In this document: one piece after another, positions 17,701 through 27,332 of the stretch
Position numbering within the stretch: the stretch's first letter is position 1
Layout of the letters: every line of letters starts with the position of its first letter
Source of the DNA: an uncultured Marvinbryantia sp.
Lineage (GTDB): Bacteria; Bacillota; Clostridia; Lachnospirales; Lachnospiraceae
Length of the DNA stretch: 64,000 nt
NCBI RefSeq assembly: GCF_905201705.1
Contig: NZ_CAJKOX010000009.1
Coordinates: 1 to 64,000 of the forward strand
Reading direction: 5' to 3'
Notes under the pieces: generated by a model
What the model saw: only the letters and a program-made list of their open reading frames with translations
Databases searched by the model: none
What the model was told of the DNA's origin: nothing
Made by a program: the position numbers and the translations under genes

Positions 17701-20700
17701 TACCGTTATACTGCACTTCATATTTTCCAGCTTCAGCAGCCGTGAAGGAATACATCGTTGTGCGATAACCATAAGAGATAATCTGCGGCTCATCCTGCCG
17801 TATTACCGGAAGACTGCCTGCATCCACCCTTACACTCTGCACCGTTACCGGCTCTACTGCGATCTTCTCCGTTTCAATTGCGCTTCCGGAGCCAAAAGAC
17901 AGATACGGAACAACGCTATACGTTCCGATAGGAAGCGCATCTCCACTATGATACTCATCGCCGTCCTTCTCTACCCGGTACCGCAGCGTATTTCCCTGCA
18001 GATCTGCATACTCCTTTGCAGTACTTACCGTGCCGTCTGAATAGGTAACCGTTGCCTTCACATCTTGTCCGCTAAAGTCCTCCAGTCCGGCAATATATTC
18101 CTTCTTCAGAGCATTCAGAACAATTTTTTCAATATTGCTCTTCGCTGTAAGCTCCGCCTCCAACGTCTGATATCCTTCCGGAGCCTTCAGGTATATATAA
18201 TAGGTATCCGGCTCCGCCGCCAGAAGCACGCTCCCGTATCTGGAGGTACTGCTTACCTGCGCACGGTTCCCCGCCTTGCTCAGAGCCTGAATATTATCCA
18301 CCGGAAGGTTAAACTCCAGCTCATATTTTCCGGCATTCTCCGCCTGGAATGCATACAGCGCTTTCCCCTGGTTCATCGAAAGCTTCGCCGGTTCGCCCAA
18401 AGTGATCGTTCCCTGGCAGGCGTTCTCCAGCGAGACCACCTTAAACGGAATGTCCGTATACGCTTCCCCGCAGGTAATCCGCAAGACATAATCGCCGGGA
18501 ACATCCGCCTCCACTTCTCCTTCTTCCACTGCGCCGCTTCTGTATATGGACGCCCTTACCCAATTATCATAGGAATCATAACCATACACCGAAGTATCGT
18601 AAGTCTTTCCGTCAGAATACACGATCCTTACCCGAAACTCCGACGGGTTGATCTCTTCAAATTTCTCGATATACTGCAGACTCTCCGATACGCCCAGCGT
18701 CTCGATGCCGGTAACTTCCGGCACGGCTTCAATCGTAAGGTTGGTCGTTACAGGCGTATCCTCATAAGAATATACTCTCAGATAATATTCTTCTGCATTA
18801 AGCAAACTACTTAATGTTCTCCATCCCGAATCTTCAAATTCAAGATTTTCCCCAGCGAGTGTGTACAGACTTATCCCTACATCACTATCACATTTGAAGA
18901 AGTATCTTCCTTTTTCTGCTTTAAATCTGTAAAATGTAGTTTCCCCATTCCTGCTGACATCTACCCTCTGGCTTCCCAGAGAGACCGTTTCCCATTCAAA
19001 CTCGTCAATGGGTTTCATAGAAACCGTATAACTGCACAGAGTCTCCCAGTTTTTGATATCAACTATCCGAATGGTGTATTCGCCGGAAGGCTGCTCGCTC
19101 CATTCGCTTACATACTCATCATTCTGGTCATACATTGAAAGCCGGAAGGTATTTCCATAGGAATCCTGCATACTTCCGTTGTTATACGTTACCGTCTCCG
19201 CCGGAATTCCTTCTTCATAATTCAATGTCACAGATAATCCATCATAATACACTGTTTGCCAGAAGTTCGCTATAAACTCTGTTCTGGCAGGATGTGCTTC
19301 TGCAGACAGAATCTTTGGAAGATAACGGATATTCAGTACCGACGAATCTGAATTTCCGCGTACTCCTACATAATAGGTGATCTCACTTTCCAGTTCATAG
19401 ATATATTGACGGCTATAAGAATCTTCGCTCCTCGAGTATATCGTCTCATACCCTGTATCCGTCACTTTCAAAACCTTCAGATACTGAAAGCCATTAAAGG
19501 CATATCCGCCGCTCCTGCCCGGCCTGAACGAATAATATGTATATTCATCACCGCCTGCCAGACCTGCATTCTCTCCCTCAGCCAATGATCCTGCCAGTTC
19601 CAGATCCTCCACCGTGAAAAGATACTCCTGCCACACCGTTCCACTCGCGTATACCTGTGCCGTATAGTCGCCAGGCTGAAGCCCTGATACATTCCAGGTA
19701 TACTCATTGTCTGCCTTTACAAACCTTATGTTCACTGTGTTTCCATAAGAATCTGTCGCATCATAATCTTCTGCCTGAATAATCTGGCTCTCTTCATTGT
19801 CATAGCCAAAGGTAACCGTCGCCCCGGCCAACACACCGCCGTCATCTCCCACGCGCCAGCTCGTCGGCTGCCCGGATACCTCAACAGATGTAAGCGTTGG
19901 CTGATATGCTATAGAAATTGTCCGTTCTTCCGACTCTCCACATCCTTCATAGGTGTAAAATGCAATATAGTATTCTGTTCCCACTGATAATCTATATTTG
20001 CTGCCCGATACTGAATACACATACAAATAGTCTTCTTCTGCCCTTTTGTATATGTCCATATTGTATACCCCGCCAAAGTACCATGTTCCGTCCTTTGAAG
20101 GTGTAAAAGTATACCAGTACACCCGGCTCTGCGGGCTGCTGACCGTAATATCTTTACCTTCTGTGAGTTCGCCTTTGTATCTATCCGACGCTGTCAGATT
20201 GACGGCCTCGATCGCATAACCCGTGCTTTTTTCCCCGCAGGTAAACTCCGCAACATACTCTCCAACCGGCAAATAATTGCCTACAGAGTATGGACTTATT
20301 CTGTCCGTATCATCCTGCGCATACACATCGACGTAAATGCTATTCCCATAATTATCCTCTGCCCAGGAATACCCTTCGGCAAATTCTACCGCAGCGCTGC
20401 TTCCATCGTCATAGGTCAGAGTAATTATGGCACCGTCAACCTGATAGTACTCAAGCCCGGCTATAAACGTTGTCTGCCCACTCTGCTTCATAGACATGCT
20501 CGTAAGGACCGGAATATACTGAACCTTTAATACCGCATCTTCCGATTCACCGCATACGCCTACATAATAGGTTTCATCCGCCTCAAGATCATAGTCATAT
20601 CTGCGATAATTAGAATCTCTCCAGGATATCTCCTCATACCCTGTATCCGTTCCTTTTAATATCTTTGTGTTTTCAAAGCCCGCAAATGCGTACCTGCCGC

Positions 20701-22273
20701 TCCTCTCCGGCCGGAATTCATAATAGACGTCATACGATTCTCCGCCTTCTATTTCTGTGTTTTCTCCCAAAGACAGAGGCGTTTCCGCCCGCTTCAGGTC
20801 ATTCACAGTAAAGTCGTATTCATATAGCACGTATTCTTCATATTGTACAATATCTTCGGAGTATGCCTGCGCGGTATACGTACCCACGCTAAGCTCAGCC
20901 ACATTGTAAATGTATTCCCCGCTCTCATCAACAAACCTTATGTGTACAACATTTCCATAGGAGTCCTCTGCCCAGCTATAATCTGCCTGGACGGTCTTTT
21001 TAGTTCCATTATCATAGAAAAAGGTAACCTTTGCCCCCTCCAGAACTGTTTTGCTATCGCCTACTATACATCTGCTCACCGGTTGACCCGATATACTCAC
21101 CGAAGTTAATATGGGTATATTTTTTATGCTGATCCTTCGCGTGTCTGACCCGGTTGCACTTCCACTGTAAAATGCAATGCAATAATTTTTTTCTGCTGAC
21201 AGCATATATTTATTGCCACCCAGTGAACTTACATCTTGATAATTGTCTTCCTCCTTCTCGTATACGGTCATACCATCTGCGCCGTCAATTACCCACGCTC
21301 CCGTCTGAGACGGAGTAAAAGAATAATAGGCATACTGCTTCCATGGACTGCTGACACCAGACGTAGTTCCCTCCTGCAGTATTCCTTTATAGCTATCTGA
21401 TTCCACCAGATCAACAGTTGAAATCTGATATTCCGCCCTTACGCCCCAGCAGGAAAATATCGCTTTATAATCTCCTCTGAGGAATGTAGAGTTCACGCTG
21501 ACACTTGGGTTATCCGCAACACTCTCCGCATAGGTGTGAATCGTATTTCCATAAGCATCGTCTACCTCGGAAGAATGTCCCGCGGTAGTTAACTCATTAA
21601 ATTCTACTGTAGCGTCACTTCCGTCCTTATATGTCACTTTAATTTGGGCGCCAGAGGGTGAATACACCTCAAGCCCGGCTATAAACGCTGTCTGTCCTTT
21701 CTGCACCACAGACATCCCCACGATGGTATGCTCATCGGATACGCTCTGTGCGTCAACTGTGTAAGCCTCCATTTCCACAGCAGAACTGTCGACGGTTCCC
21801 TCTTCGCCAATGATCAGCTCTTCCTCTGCGCCTTCCGGCTCTGCTTCCTCCGCAGGTTCCGCCGCCTGCTCTTCCGATAGCATTTCCTCTGCAGTCTGTT
21901 CGGGCGCCGTTTCCTCTGCACCTTCTGCTGCCTGCTCAGGAGCTGCTTCCTCTGCACCCTCTGCCGCCTGCTCGGGCGCCGCTTCCTCTGCTGCCTGTTC
22001 AGGCGCTGCTTCCTCTGCGCTCTCTGCTGCCTGTTCGGGTGCTATTCCCGCTGCCTGTTCAGGCGCCGCTTCCTCTGCACTTTCCACAGCTGCCTGTTCA
22101 GGCACCGCTTCCGCCTGCGGCGCGGCTTCCTCTGCTGGAACCGCCTCTGCGTTTTCCACGGAGATTTCCTCCGCTGCCGACGCATCTGCAGCGCTGACAA
22201 GTAATGCTGATGAATCCACACTGGTAAATGTCATTACCAGAGCCATCAAAAACGCCAATCGCCGTTTCCTCAT
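14741..22273 (-). CDS. Giant secreted repeat protein (2510 aa) with Cys-rich and Big-type C-terminal repeats
   Basis: Signal peptide MRKRRLAFLMALVMTFTSVDSS...VSAA, then about 130 residues of Glu/Ala/Pro-rich repeats (EEAAPEQAAE units). Next come tandem modules of alternating Ig-like and jelly-roll-like domains, for example SGQTTFIAGLEYYQVDGA with YTFTPSKDGTWYF, and GQPTSWRVGDDGGVLAGA with YYSFRPGRSGGYAF. Each Ig/jelly-roll pair takes about 170-180 residues, filling up to about residue 2060. Residues about 2060-2260 hold four CxxC repeats, two nearly identical over 40 residues (GKHTYQWITDKKATC). Big-2-like domains close the protein (YTSSNKKVATVSSKGVVKG). No LPXTG motif or C-terminal anchor is present. 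TTG at 22294 is in frame, but GGAGG plus the signal peptide favour ATG 22273. An adhesin or matrix protein is likely; the ligand is unknown. Confidence 0.85.
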   Translation of the reverse strand: MRKRRLAFLMALVMTFTSVDSSALLVSAADASAAEEISVENAEAVPAEEAAPQAEAVPEQAAVESAEEAAPEQAAGIAPEQAAESAEEAAPEQAAEEAAPEQAAEGAEEAAPEQAAEGAEETAPEQTAEEMLSEEQAAEPAEEAEPEGAEEELIIGEEGTVDSSAVEMEAYTVDAQSVSDEHTIVGMSVVQKGQTAFIAGLEVYSPSGAQIKVTYKDGSDATVEFNELTTAGHSSEVDDAYGNTIHTYAESVADNPSVSVNSTFLRGDYKAIFSCWGVRAEYQISTVDLVESDSYKGILQEGTTSGVSSPWKQYAYYSFTPSQTGAWVIDGADGMTVYEKEEDNYQDVSSLGGNKYMLSAEKNYCIAFYSGSATGSDTRRISIKNIPILTSVSISGQPVSRCIVGDSKTVLEGAKVTFFYDNGTKKTVQADYSWAEDSYGNVVHIRFVDESGEYIYNVAELSVGTYTAQAYSEDIVQYEEYVLYEYDFTVNDLKRAETPLSLGENTEIEGGESYDVYYEFRPERSGRYAFAGFENTKILKGTDTGYEEISWRDSNYRRYDYDLEADETYYVGVCGESEDAVLKVQYIPVLTSMSMKQSGQTTFIAGLEYYQVDGAIITLTYDDGSSAAVEFAEGYSWAEDNYGNSIYVDVYAQDDTDRISPYSVGNYLPVGEYVAEFTCGEKSTGYAIEAVNLTASDRYKGELTEGKDITVSSPQSRVYWYTFTPSKDGTWYFGGVYNMDIYKRAEEDYLYVYSVSGSKYRLSVGTEYYIAFYTYEGCGESEERTISIAYQPTLTSVEVSGQPTSWRVGDDGGVLAGATVTFGYDNEESQIIQAEDYDATDSYGNTVNIRFVKADNEYTWNVSGLQPGDYTAQVYASGTVWQEYLFTVEDLELAGSLAEGENAGLAGGDEYTYYSFRPGRSGGYAFNGFQYLKVLKVTDTGYETIYSRSEDSYSRQYIYELESEITYYVGVRGNSDSSVLNIRYLPKILSAEAHPARTEFIANFWQTVYYDGLSVTLNYEEGIPAETVTYNNGSMQDSYGNTFRLSMYDQNDEYVSEWSEQPSGEYTIRIVDIKNWETLCSYTVSMKPIDEFEWETVSLGSQRVDVSRNGETTFYRFKAEKGRYFFKCDSDVGISLYTLAGENLEFEDSGWRTLSSLLNAEEYYLRVYSYEDTPVTTNLTIEAVPEVTGIETLGVSESLQYIEKFEEINPSEFRVRIVYSDGKTYDTSVYGYDSYDNWVRASIYRSGAVEEGEVEADVPGDYVLRITCGEAYTDIPFKVVSLENACQGTITLGEPAKLSMNQGKALYAFQAENAGKYELEFNLPVDNIQALSKAGNRAQVSSTSRYGSVLLAAEPDTYYIYLKAPEGYQTLEAELTAKSNIEKIVLNALKKEYIAGLEDFSGQDVKATVTYSDGTVSTAKEYADLQGNTLRYRVEKDGDEYHSGDALPIGTYSVVPYLSFGSGSAIETEKIAVEPVTVQSVRVDAGSLPVIRQDEPQIISYGYRTTMYSFTAAEAGKYEVQYNGIANCYFYYDEENGLREAGERISLQKDQTCVLVCTTNIATEICAKKVGEAENPEKPIVLKPDQKATVTVSKDHSRAEFTFTPEEDGRYGFSGEGDDVIAQVELYHNGGYLAEAEGEGEFYLAYDLKAGETYTYYMDTNVWWAASGQTFSFSVLLSKAVEKEITEVEILGDEKDYTIFQDASDVFKIQVTYEDGLQEQMSLYTYRDSYGNRFESNAEQRVDGALIWVLYRKESAGDWNEETRTVKRRGVSDFEEIAAGGSESISADLTPNKEYNRYYSFVPQESGEYAFSLGAGTEKYGSWANVIQVDGRGNYEYLDTDYSTSSGENVCSVWLEAGKQYVIRVSAQVYGEEDETIAFSTTLGNRKLKRLTGLSVVKQPVNPTVVSGTFVAEANGLQVKATYEDGSEELLEMGDKDSDGRYLRWEGAWINNETYRMYIFLGQFRTHTDLTAVSADNLKDLEENKENPLTPGSRNDFRFAPENTGAYVFGFTSANGGRTYVICEEDETSLGNGIYGYYYLEAGKHYIVSAREFTEACSLIVTYSECVWTVTERKEPTCEEAGLIKETCRLHGDTRETILPALGHVWGEWQVTTSATCAKAGEKVRTCSRCAETEKETISATGKHTYQWITDKKATCGAAGSRHEECTVCHAKKKAVAISATGKHTYQWITDKKATCGTAGSKHEECKICHTKKKAVAIKATGSHKYGAWKTVKAATALAAGSKKRTCSVCKKAETATIAKLKRYVNLTANSLTLKVKQSTTKFKVTGMAKGDYLKSVVSSNTKVLRVSGVNKNGSVKLTALNKTGTVNLTFTLASGAKKTIKAKVQKGAVKTTSINGVKKTATVTQGKTLKLTPSLLPVTSVEKITYTSSNKKVATVSSKGVVKGVKAGTAKITVKAGSKKFICTVKVQGIKTTSLKNVPKTYSLKVKKTYTLKPTRVPAASKDTISYSSSNKSIATVDSKGKITAKKKGTAVITVKCGSAVATCKVTVK
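15621..15860 (-). repeat. Two tandem 120-bp coding repeats (40-residue CxxC units)
   Basis: ATCGCCACTGCCTTCTTCTT recurs at 15621 and 15741, and the intervening 120 bp are closely similar, encoding the GKHTYQWITDKKATC...HEEC..CH.KKKAV unit twice. More diverged units flank them. Recent duplication or ongoing recombination is suggested by the high nucleotide identity. Confidence 0.8.
21838..22137 (-). repeat. Degenerate short tandem repeats encoding Glu/Ala/Pro-rich linker
   Basis: Repeated units of the type GCTGCCTGTTCAGGCGCCGC and variants encode EAAPEQAAE-like motifs just after the signal peptide of the giant protein. Such repeats readily change copy number by slippage. Confidence 0.7.
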
Positions 22274-22308
22274 ACTTCTCTTTTCCTCCCTCAAAATTTA
22301 ATATATTT

Positions 22309-22337
22309 ATTTTACCTCTTTTTGATATCCCGGTCAA
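22309..22337 (-). promoter_or_regulatory. Promoter of the giant secreted protein gene
   Basis: On the minus strand TTGACC (22332-22337) and TAAAAT (22309-22314) are separated by 17 bp; the predicted start is about 30 nt before the ATG at 22273. Confidence 0.65.
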
Positions 22338-22423
22338 CTTAATTCCTATTTCTGTAAATTTTTTATTTATTTTTGTCGCAATTGCAAAATCGATCCGTCC
22401 GGTATTTTTGTGAAATTTTACAA

Positions 22424-22452
22424 ATGACATTAAGGGAGCTGTATGATACAAT
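22424..22452 (+). promoter_or_regulatory. Promoter of the LtaS-family gene
   Basis: ATGACA (22424-22429) and TACAAT (22447-22452) with a 17-bp spacer, about 40 nt before the ATG at 22495. It diverges from the giant-protein promoter; the two are about 90 bp apart. Confidence 0.6.
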
Positions 22453-22494
22453 ATAATTTTGTATGAAAGGATATACTTTTAAAGGAGAAACATC

Positions 22495-24543
22495 ATGTGG
22501 AAAACAAAATTGACAAAAATATATGATATTCTGCTGTTTCTGTTGTTTGTGGGGCTTTTTGCCTACTGCATGCTCCACCCGGAGCTTTATTGTAAGACAG
22601 ACAAGGAAACCGGCGCTCTGACGCTGCGGCCGTTTCTGCTTGCCGCCGAAATTCTGGTATTTCTTGCAGGGATGGTGCTGCTCTTTTTCCGCAGCCGCAT
22701 CACACTGCTTCTGGCAAAGTTTGCCCGTCCTCTTAGCATTGCAGTCATGGTGCTTACGCCCTGCATTGCGTTTGCGTTTACCTATGTGATCACGCATTCC
22801 ATACCAAAAAACTATTTGCCAAGAAATTACCGGAACCTTGCGCATTCCCCGGAGATTATTTTTTATAATGTCCTGGCTGCGGCAATGATCCTGCTCGTTT
22901 TCCTGATAATCACAAACAGCATCAGGATCTCCTGCAATCTGCTTATCTGGATCAGCATTATCTTTTGCGTCGCCAATTTTTACGTGACCCGGTTCCGCGA
23001 TATTCCGATCCTGGCGTCCGATTTTTATTCCCTGCGGACCGCCGCTGCCGTGGCAGGAGATTACTCCTACAAGCCTAACTACATCTGTCTGTTTGCAGTG
23101 CAGGCGGGGCTTGTGTACCTGTTTTTCTTCCGCTGTCTCGGAAAAACGCGCCTGTTTTCCGCAAAACGCAGGCTTGTCTTTGCAGGCATCAGCTGCATCA
23201 TCATCGCGATCTGGGGAAAGATTTTTGTATTCTCAGACTATCTGGAAAGCCGCGATATCCATTTAAGCATGTTCAAGCCGCTGGCTGGCTACAATTCGAA
23301 CGGTACATATGTTACCATCATCCGCAGCATCCAGTATATGAACATTGACAAACCGGAAGACTATTCCGCACAGCAGATCGCGCAGATCACAGAGAACTAT
23401 CCCAGCGATAAAGCGGTAGCCTCCGATGATTACCCGAATATCATCGTAATCATCGACGAGGCATTTTCGGACCTTGGCGTTCTCGGCGATCTGGAAGCGA
23501 ATACTGATTATATGCCGTACATCCACAGCCTGCAGGAAAATACCATCCACGGCTATACCTACGCCTCCGTGCTCGGCGGCGGCACGGCGAATTCAGAGTT
23601 TGAGGTGCTGACCGGAAACAGCATTGCCCTTCTCCCGCAGAACTGCATTGCTTTCCAGGCTTATCTGAAGCAGAAAATGTCCTCTCTGGTTTCGGACTGT
23701 GCGGATCTGGGCTACCAGGGGCTGATTGCTGTTCACCCCTACGCCGCCAGCAACTACGGGCGTCTGACGGCCTACCCGCTGCTCGGCTTCCAGACCTATT
23801 TAAGCACGCCGGATTTCCCGGAGGATGCGGAGCGCATTCGGGGATATATCTCAAATGCTGAGGTAAATAATATGATCATCCGGAAATATGAGGAGGCAAA
23901 AACCGATTCTGACCAGCCGTTCCTCTTCTACACGATGACGATGCAGAACCACAGCGGCTACAAAAAGAAGCCGACGAATCTGCAGGATACTATCAAGCTG
24001 CCGGAGCATCCGAGCGCCGAGGCGGAGCAGTATCTGAACTGTATCAAGCATTCTGATGAAGCGTTTGAGGAGCTGACCGGTTATTTCTCACAGGTGGACG
24101 ATCCGACCGTCATTTTGTATCTCGGCGACCATCAGCCGAATATGGAAACAGATTTTCTGAACAGCATCACCGACGGAGCTTATGAAAACTGGGATGAGGA
24201 GGAAATGATGAAGCGCTATGCGATTCCCTTTATTCTCTGGTCGAATTATGACCTGCCGGTAAAGGAGTACGAAAAAACAAGCATGAATTTCCTTTCAAGC
24301 ATCCTGTTTGAAAACTGCGGCCTTCCGATGACAGGCTACCAGAAATACCTGCTGGATTTCGCCAAAGAAGTGCCAGTATTTACCGCAAACGGCTACTGGG
24401 GAGCCGACGGCGGCTTCTACACGAAGGACGACACCTCCTCCCCCTATTATGAAACAGTACAGGAATACTGCAGTCTCCTCTACAATAACATCAAGGATGT
24501 CAAAAACCGTCCGGAGGGCTTCTACGAGCTGCTGACAGAGTAA
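22495..24543 (+). CDS. LTA synthase family membrane sulfatase
   Basis: 682 residues. Five to six N-terminal membrane segments (about 1-250) precede an extracellular alkaline-phosphatase/sulfatase fold. The metal-site start is NIIVIIDEAFSD near 320, the nucleophile Thr lies in GGGTANSEFEVLTG, and metal ligands lie in YLGDHQPN. The architecture is that of LtaS-type enzymes, which transfer glycerol phosphate from phosphatidylglycerol to build lipoteichoic acid, and of related phosphoglycerol transferases. It could modify another surface glycan instead; the neighbouring O-antigen-ligase-like and giant surface genes fit a cell-envelope locus. AAGGAG lies 7 nt before the ATG, and a strong shared terminator follows. 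Confidence 0.85.
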   Translation: MWKTKLTKIYDILLFLLFVGLFAYCMLHPELYCKTDKETGALTLRPFLLAAEILVFLAGMVLLFFRSRITLLLAKFARPLSIAVMVLTPCIAFAFTYVITHSIPKNYLPRNYRNLAHSPEIIFYNVLAAAMILLVFLIITNSIRISCNLLIWISIIFCVANFYVTRFRDIPILASDFYSLRTAAAVAGDYSYKPNYICLFAVQAGLVYLFFFRCLGKTRLFSAKRRLVFAGISCIIIAIWGKIFVFSDYLESRDIHLSMFKPLAGYNSNGTYVTIIRSIQYMNIDKPEDYSAQQIAQITENYPSDKAVASDDYPNIIVIIDEAFSDLGVLGDLEANTDYMPYIHSLQENTIHGYTYASVLGGGTANSEFEVLTGNSIALLPQNCIAFQAYLKQKMSSLVSDCADLGYQGLIAVHPYAASNYGRLTAYPLLGFQTYLSTPDFPEDAERIRGYISNAEVNNMIIRKYEEAKTDSDQPFLFYTMTMQNHSGYKKKPTNLQDTIKLPEHPSAEAEQYLNCIKHSDEAFEELTGYFSQVDDPTVILYLGDHQPNMETDFLNSITDGAYENWDEEEMMKRYAIPFILWSNYDLPVKEYEKTSMNFLSSILFENCGLPMTGYQKYLLDFAKEVPVFTANGYWGADGGFYTKDDTSSPYYETVQEYCSLLYNNIKDVKNRPEGFYELLTE

Positions 24544-24565
24544 TATTATTCATGTAAACAGCAAC

Positions 24566-24617
24566 AAAAAAACTGACAGGGAACGCTGTTATAAAAGCTG
24601 TTCCCTGTCAGTTTTTT
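24566..24617. terminator. Bidirectional terminator between ltaS-like and alaS
   Basis: AAAAAACTGACAGGGAAC and GTTCCCTGTCAGTTTTTT form a stem of about 12 bp flanked by A and T runs on both sides, serving both convergent genes. Confidence 0.9.
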
Positions 24618-24623
24618 ACATAT

Positions 24624-27263
24624 CTATTTTATCTGGCTTTCCAGCACCTCAGCCGCCTTTGCAAGGGCGTCTTTTACACCTGCCGGATTCTTACCGCCTG
24701 CCTGCGCCATATTCGGACGACCGCCGCCGCCTCCGCCGACAAGAGCCGCAATGCCCTTAATGAGGTTGCCTGCGTGCGCGCCTGCCTTCTGTGCGCCGTC
24801 TGTCGCCATGGAGAGAAGGCTCACTTTTCCATCGTTGACACTCGCCAGGACGATCACGCCCTCTCCAAGCTTTTCCTTTAACTGGTCGCCAAGGTCGCGC
24901 AGACCGTTCATATCCACACCCTCCAGAGACGCCGCAAGCATTTTAACACCCTTTACTTCCTTCACGTTATCCATCACATCGCCGAGCGCATCCTTTGCAA
25001 GCTTACTCTTTAAGGATTCCACCTCGCTCTGCGCCGTCTTCAGCTCCTCCGTAAGATGATGCAGACGGTCGAGCAGGGTTGCCGGCGTTGCCTTTACCGC
25101 CTTCGCCGCCTCCGCAAGCTGCTGCTCCAGATTGTGATAATATGCAAATACGCCGTCGCCCGTGAGCGCCTCGATACGGCGCACGCCGGCCGCAATGCCG
25201 GATTCGGAAACGATCTTAAACGTGGTGATCACGCCCGTGTTGGCAACATGGGTACCGCCGCAAAGCTCCTTGGAAAAATCGCCCATGGAAACCACGCGCA
25301 CGTCCTCCGCGTATTTCTCACCAAACAGCGCCATCGCGCCGGTTTTCTTTGCTTCCTCAAGATTCATGATCTGTGTGACAACCGGCAGGGAAGCAGCGAT
25401 CTGCTCGTTTACCAGCGCCTCCGTCTTTGCGATCTCCTCCGCCGTCATCGGTGCGAAATGCGCAAAGTCAAAGCGCAGTCTGTCCGGTGTGACAAGAGAC
25501 CCCTTCTGCTCTACATGCGCACCAAGCACTGTTTTGAGCGCTTTCTGAAGAAGATGCGTCGCGCTGTGGTTTTTACAGGTATCCGCGCGCTTTTTCGGTG
25601 AAACGGAGAGCGTCACCTCATCGCCCACCTTGAACATACCCTTTGTCACTTTTCCAACGTGGCCGATCTTACCGCCGAGCAGCTTGATGGTATCCTCCAC
25701 CGCAAACTCGGCATCTGCTGTGCGGATGACGCCGGTATCGCCCTCCTGTCCGCCCATAGTAGCGTAGAACGGCGTCTTCTCCACAAAAATCGTAGCGTGC
25801 TCGCCGTCGGAAACCGCCTCAGTGATTTCCTTATCGGTCGTCAGAACCGTAATCTTCGAAGTATCCTCCAGACTGTCGTAACCGACAAACTCTGTCGTTA
25901 CGGACGGGTCGATCTCATCGTAAACAGTGGCGTCAGCGCCCATGTAGTTTGTCACCTCACGGGCATTCCGCGCCTTGGTGCGCTGCTCCTCCATCGCCGC
26001 CTTAAAGCCGTCCTCGTCGATAGCGTAGCCCTTCTCTTCCAGGATCTCCTTTGTCAGATCGAGCGGGAAGCCGTAGGTATCGTACAGGGTAAACGCATCT
26101 TTTCCTGCCAGCGTCTTTGTGCCCTCCGCTTCCATTTTGCTCTCCATGCCGGAAAGAATGCTTAAGCCCTGGTCGATGGTCTTATTAAATTTATCTTCCT
26201 CCTGCGTCAGCACCTTGAAGATAAAGTCTTTCTTTTCCTCCAGCTCCGGATAGCCATCCTTTGAGCCTTCGATCACCGTCGCGCTCAGCTCGGACAGGAA
26301 TTTGCCGGAAATGCCCAAAAGTCTTCCGTGGCGCGCCGCACGACGGATCAGACGGCGGAGCACATAACCTCTGCCCTCGTTCGTCGGCATGATTCCGTCC
26401 GAGATCATAAAGGTAGCGGAGCGGATATGGTCGGTGATCAGACGGATGGAAACATCCTTGTTTTCGTCCTTCTTGTATTCGGTGTGCGCAAACTCACATA
26501 CCTTGTTGCGCAGTGCCTCAATGGTATCCACGTCGAAAATGGAATCTACGTCCTGCACGACAACCGCCAGACGCTCCAGCCCCATGCCGGTGTCGATGTT
26601 CTTCTGCTGCAGCTCCTCGTAGTTGCCGTTTCCGTCGTTCTCAAACTGCGTAAACACGTTGTTCCACACTTCCATGTAGCGGTCGCAGTCGCAGCCGACC
26701 GTACAGCCCGGCTTTCCGCAGCCGTATTTCTCGCCGCGGTCGTAGTAGATCTCAGAACAGGGACCGCAGGGGCCTGCTCCGTGCTCCCAGAAGTTGTCCT
26801 CTTTTCCAAAGCGGAAAATGCGCTCCGCCGGAATGCCGATTTCCTTATTCCAGATATCAAACGCCTCGTCGTCCTCCAGATAGACCGACGGGTACAGACG
26901 GTTCGCATCCAGACCTACCACCTCCGTGAGAAATTCCCAGGACCAGGCGATCGCCTCGTGCTTGAAGTAATCCCCGAAGGAGAAGTTTCCGAGCATCTCA
27001 AAAAAAGTGCCGTGGCGCGCCGTCTTGCCAACGTTCTCGATATCGCCGGTACGGATACATTTCTGACAGGTCGTCACCCTTCTGCGCGGCGGGATCTCCG
27101 CTCCCGTAAAGTACGGCTTTAAGGGAGCCATACCGGAATTGATGAGCAGAAGGCTCTTATCATTGTGCGGAACCAGAGAAAAGCTCTTCATTGCCAGATG
27201 ACCTTTGCTCTGGAAAAAATCCAAAAACATCTTTCTAAGTTCATTCACACCGTATTGTTTCAC
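24624..27263 (-). CDS. alaS: Alanyl-tRNA synthetase
   Basis: 879 residues, full length. It charges tRNA-Ala. The class II catalytic core is at the N-terminus (SFSLVPHNDKSLLLINSGMAPLKPYF and RVTTCQKCIRTGDIENVG). The tRNA-recognition region and the editing domain follow, with metal-binding HSATHLLQ and CGGTHVANTG; the C-terminal oligomerisation domain ends with a glycine run GGGGGGRPNMAQAGG. The start is GTG, with AGGAGG 7 nt upstream. It is the last gene of a tyrS - 46-aa peptide - alaS unit. Confidence 0.97.
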   Translation of the reverse strand: MKQYGVNELRKMFLDFFQSKGHLAMKSFSLVPHNDKSLLLINSGMAPLKPYFTGAEIPPRRRVTTCQKCIRTGDIENVGKTARHGTFFEMLGNFSFGDYFKHEAIAWSWEFLTEVVGLDANRLYPSVYLEDDEAFDIWNKEIGIPAERIFRFGKEDNFWEHGAGPCGPCSEIYYDRGEKYGCGKPGCTVGCDCDRYMEVWNNVFTQFENDGNGNYEELQQKNIDTGMGLERLAVVVQDVDSIFDVDTIEALRNKVCEFAHTEYKKDENKDVSIRLITDHIRSATFMISDGIMPTNEGRGYVLRRLIRRAARHGRLLGISGKFLSELSATVIEGSKDGYPELEEKKDFIFKVLTQEEDKFNKTIDQGLSILSGMESKMEAEGTKTLAGKDAFTLYDTYGFPLDLTKEILEEKGYAIDEDGFKAAMEEQRTKARNAREVTNYMGADATVYDEIDPSVTTEFVGYDSLEDTSKITVLTTDKEITEAVSDGEHATIFVEKTPFYATMGGQEGDTGVIRTADAEFAVEDTIKLLGGKIGHVGKVTKGMFKVGDEVTLSVSPKKRADTCKNHSATHLLQKALKTVLGAHVEQKGSLVTPDRLRFDFAHFAPMTAEEIAKTEALVNEQIAASLPVVTQIMNLEEAKKTGAMALFGEKYAEDVRVVSMGDFSKELCGGTHVANTGVITTFKIVSESGIAAGVRRIEALTGDGVFAYYHNLEQQLAEAAKAVKATPATLLDRLHHLTEELKTAQSEVESLKSKLAKDALGDVMDNVKEVKGVKMLAASLEGVDMNGLRDLGDQLKEKLGEGVIVLASVNDGKVSLLSMATDGAQKAGAHAGNLIKGIAALVGGGGGGRPNMAQAGGKNPAGVKDALAKAAEVLESQIK

Positions 27264-27332
27264 AATCTTTCCTCCTCAAAATCACATTGCATCCATCTTG
27301 CGGACAGGCGCATTCTTTTCCCCGCGCAGACG

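Noticed and set aside
21810..22301. Ser/Ala-rich plus-strand frame over the start of the giant gene
   Set aside because: It is only the reverse reading of the Glu/Ala/Pro repeats.
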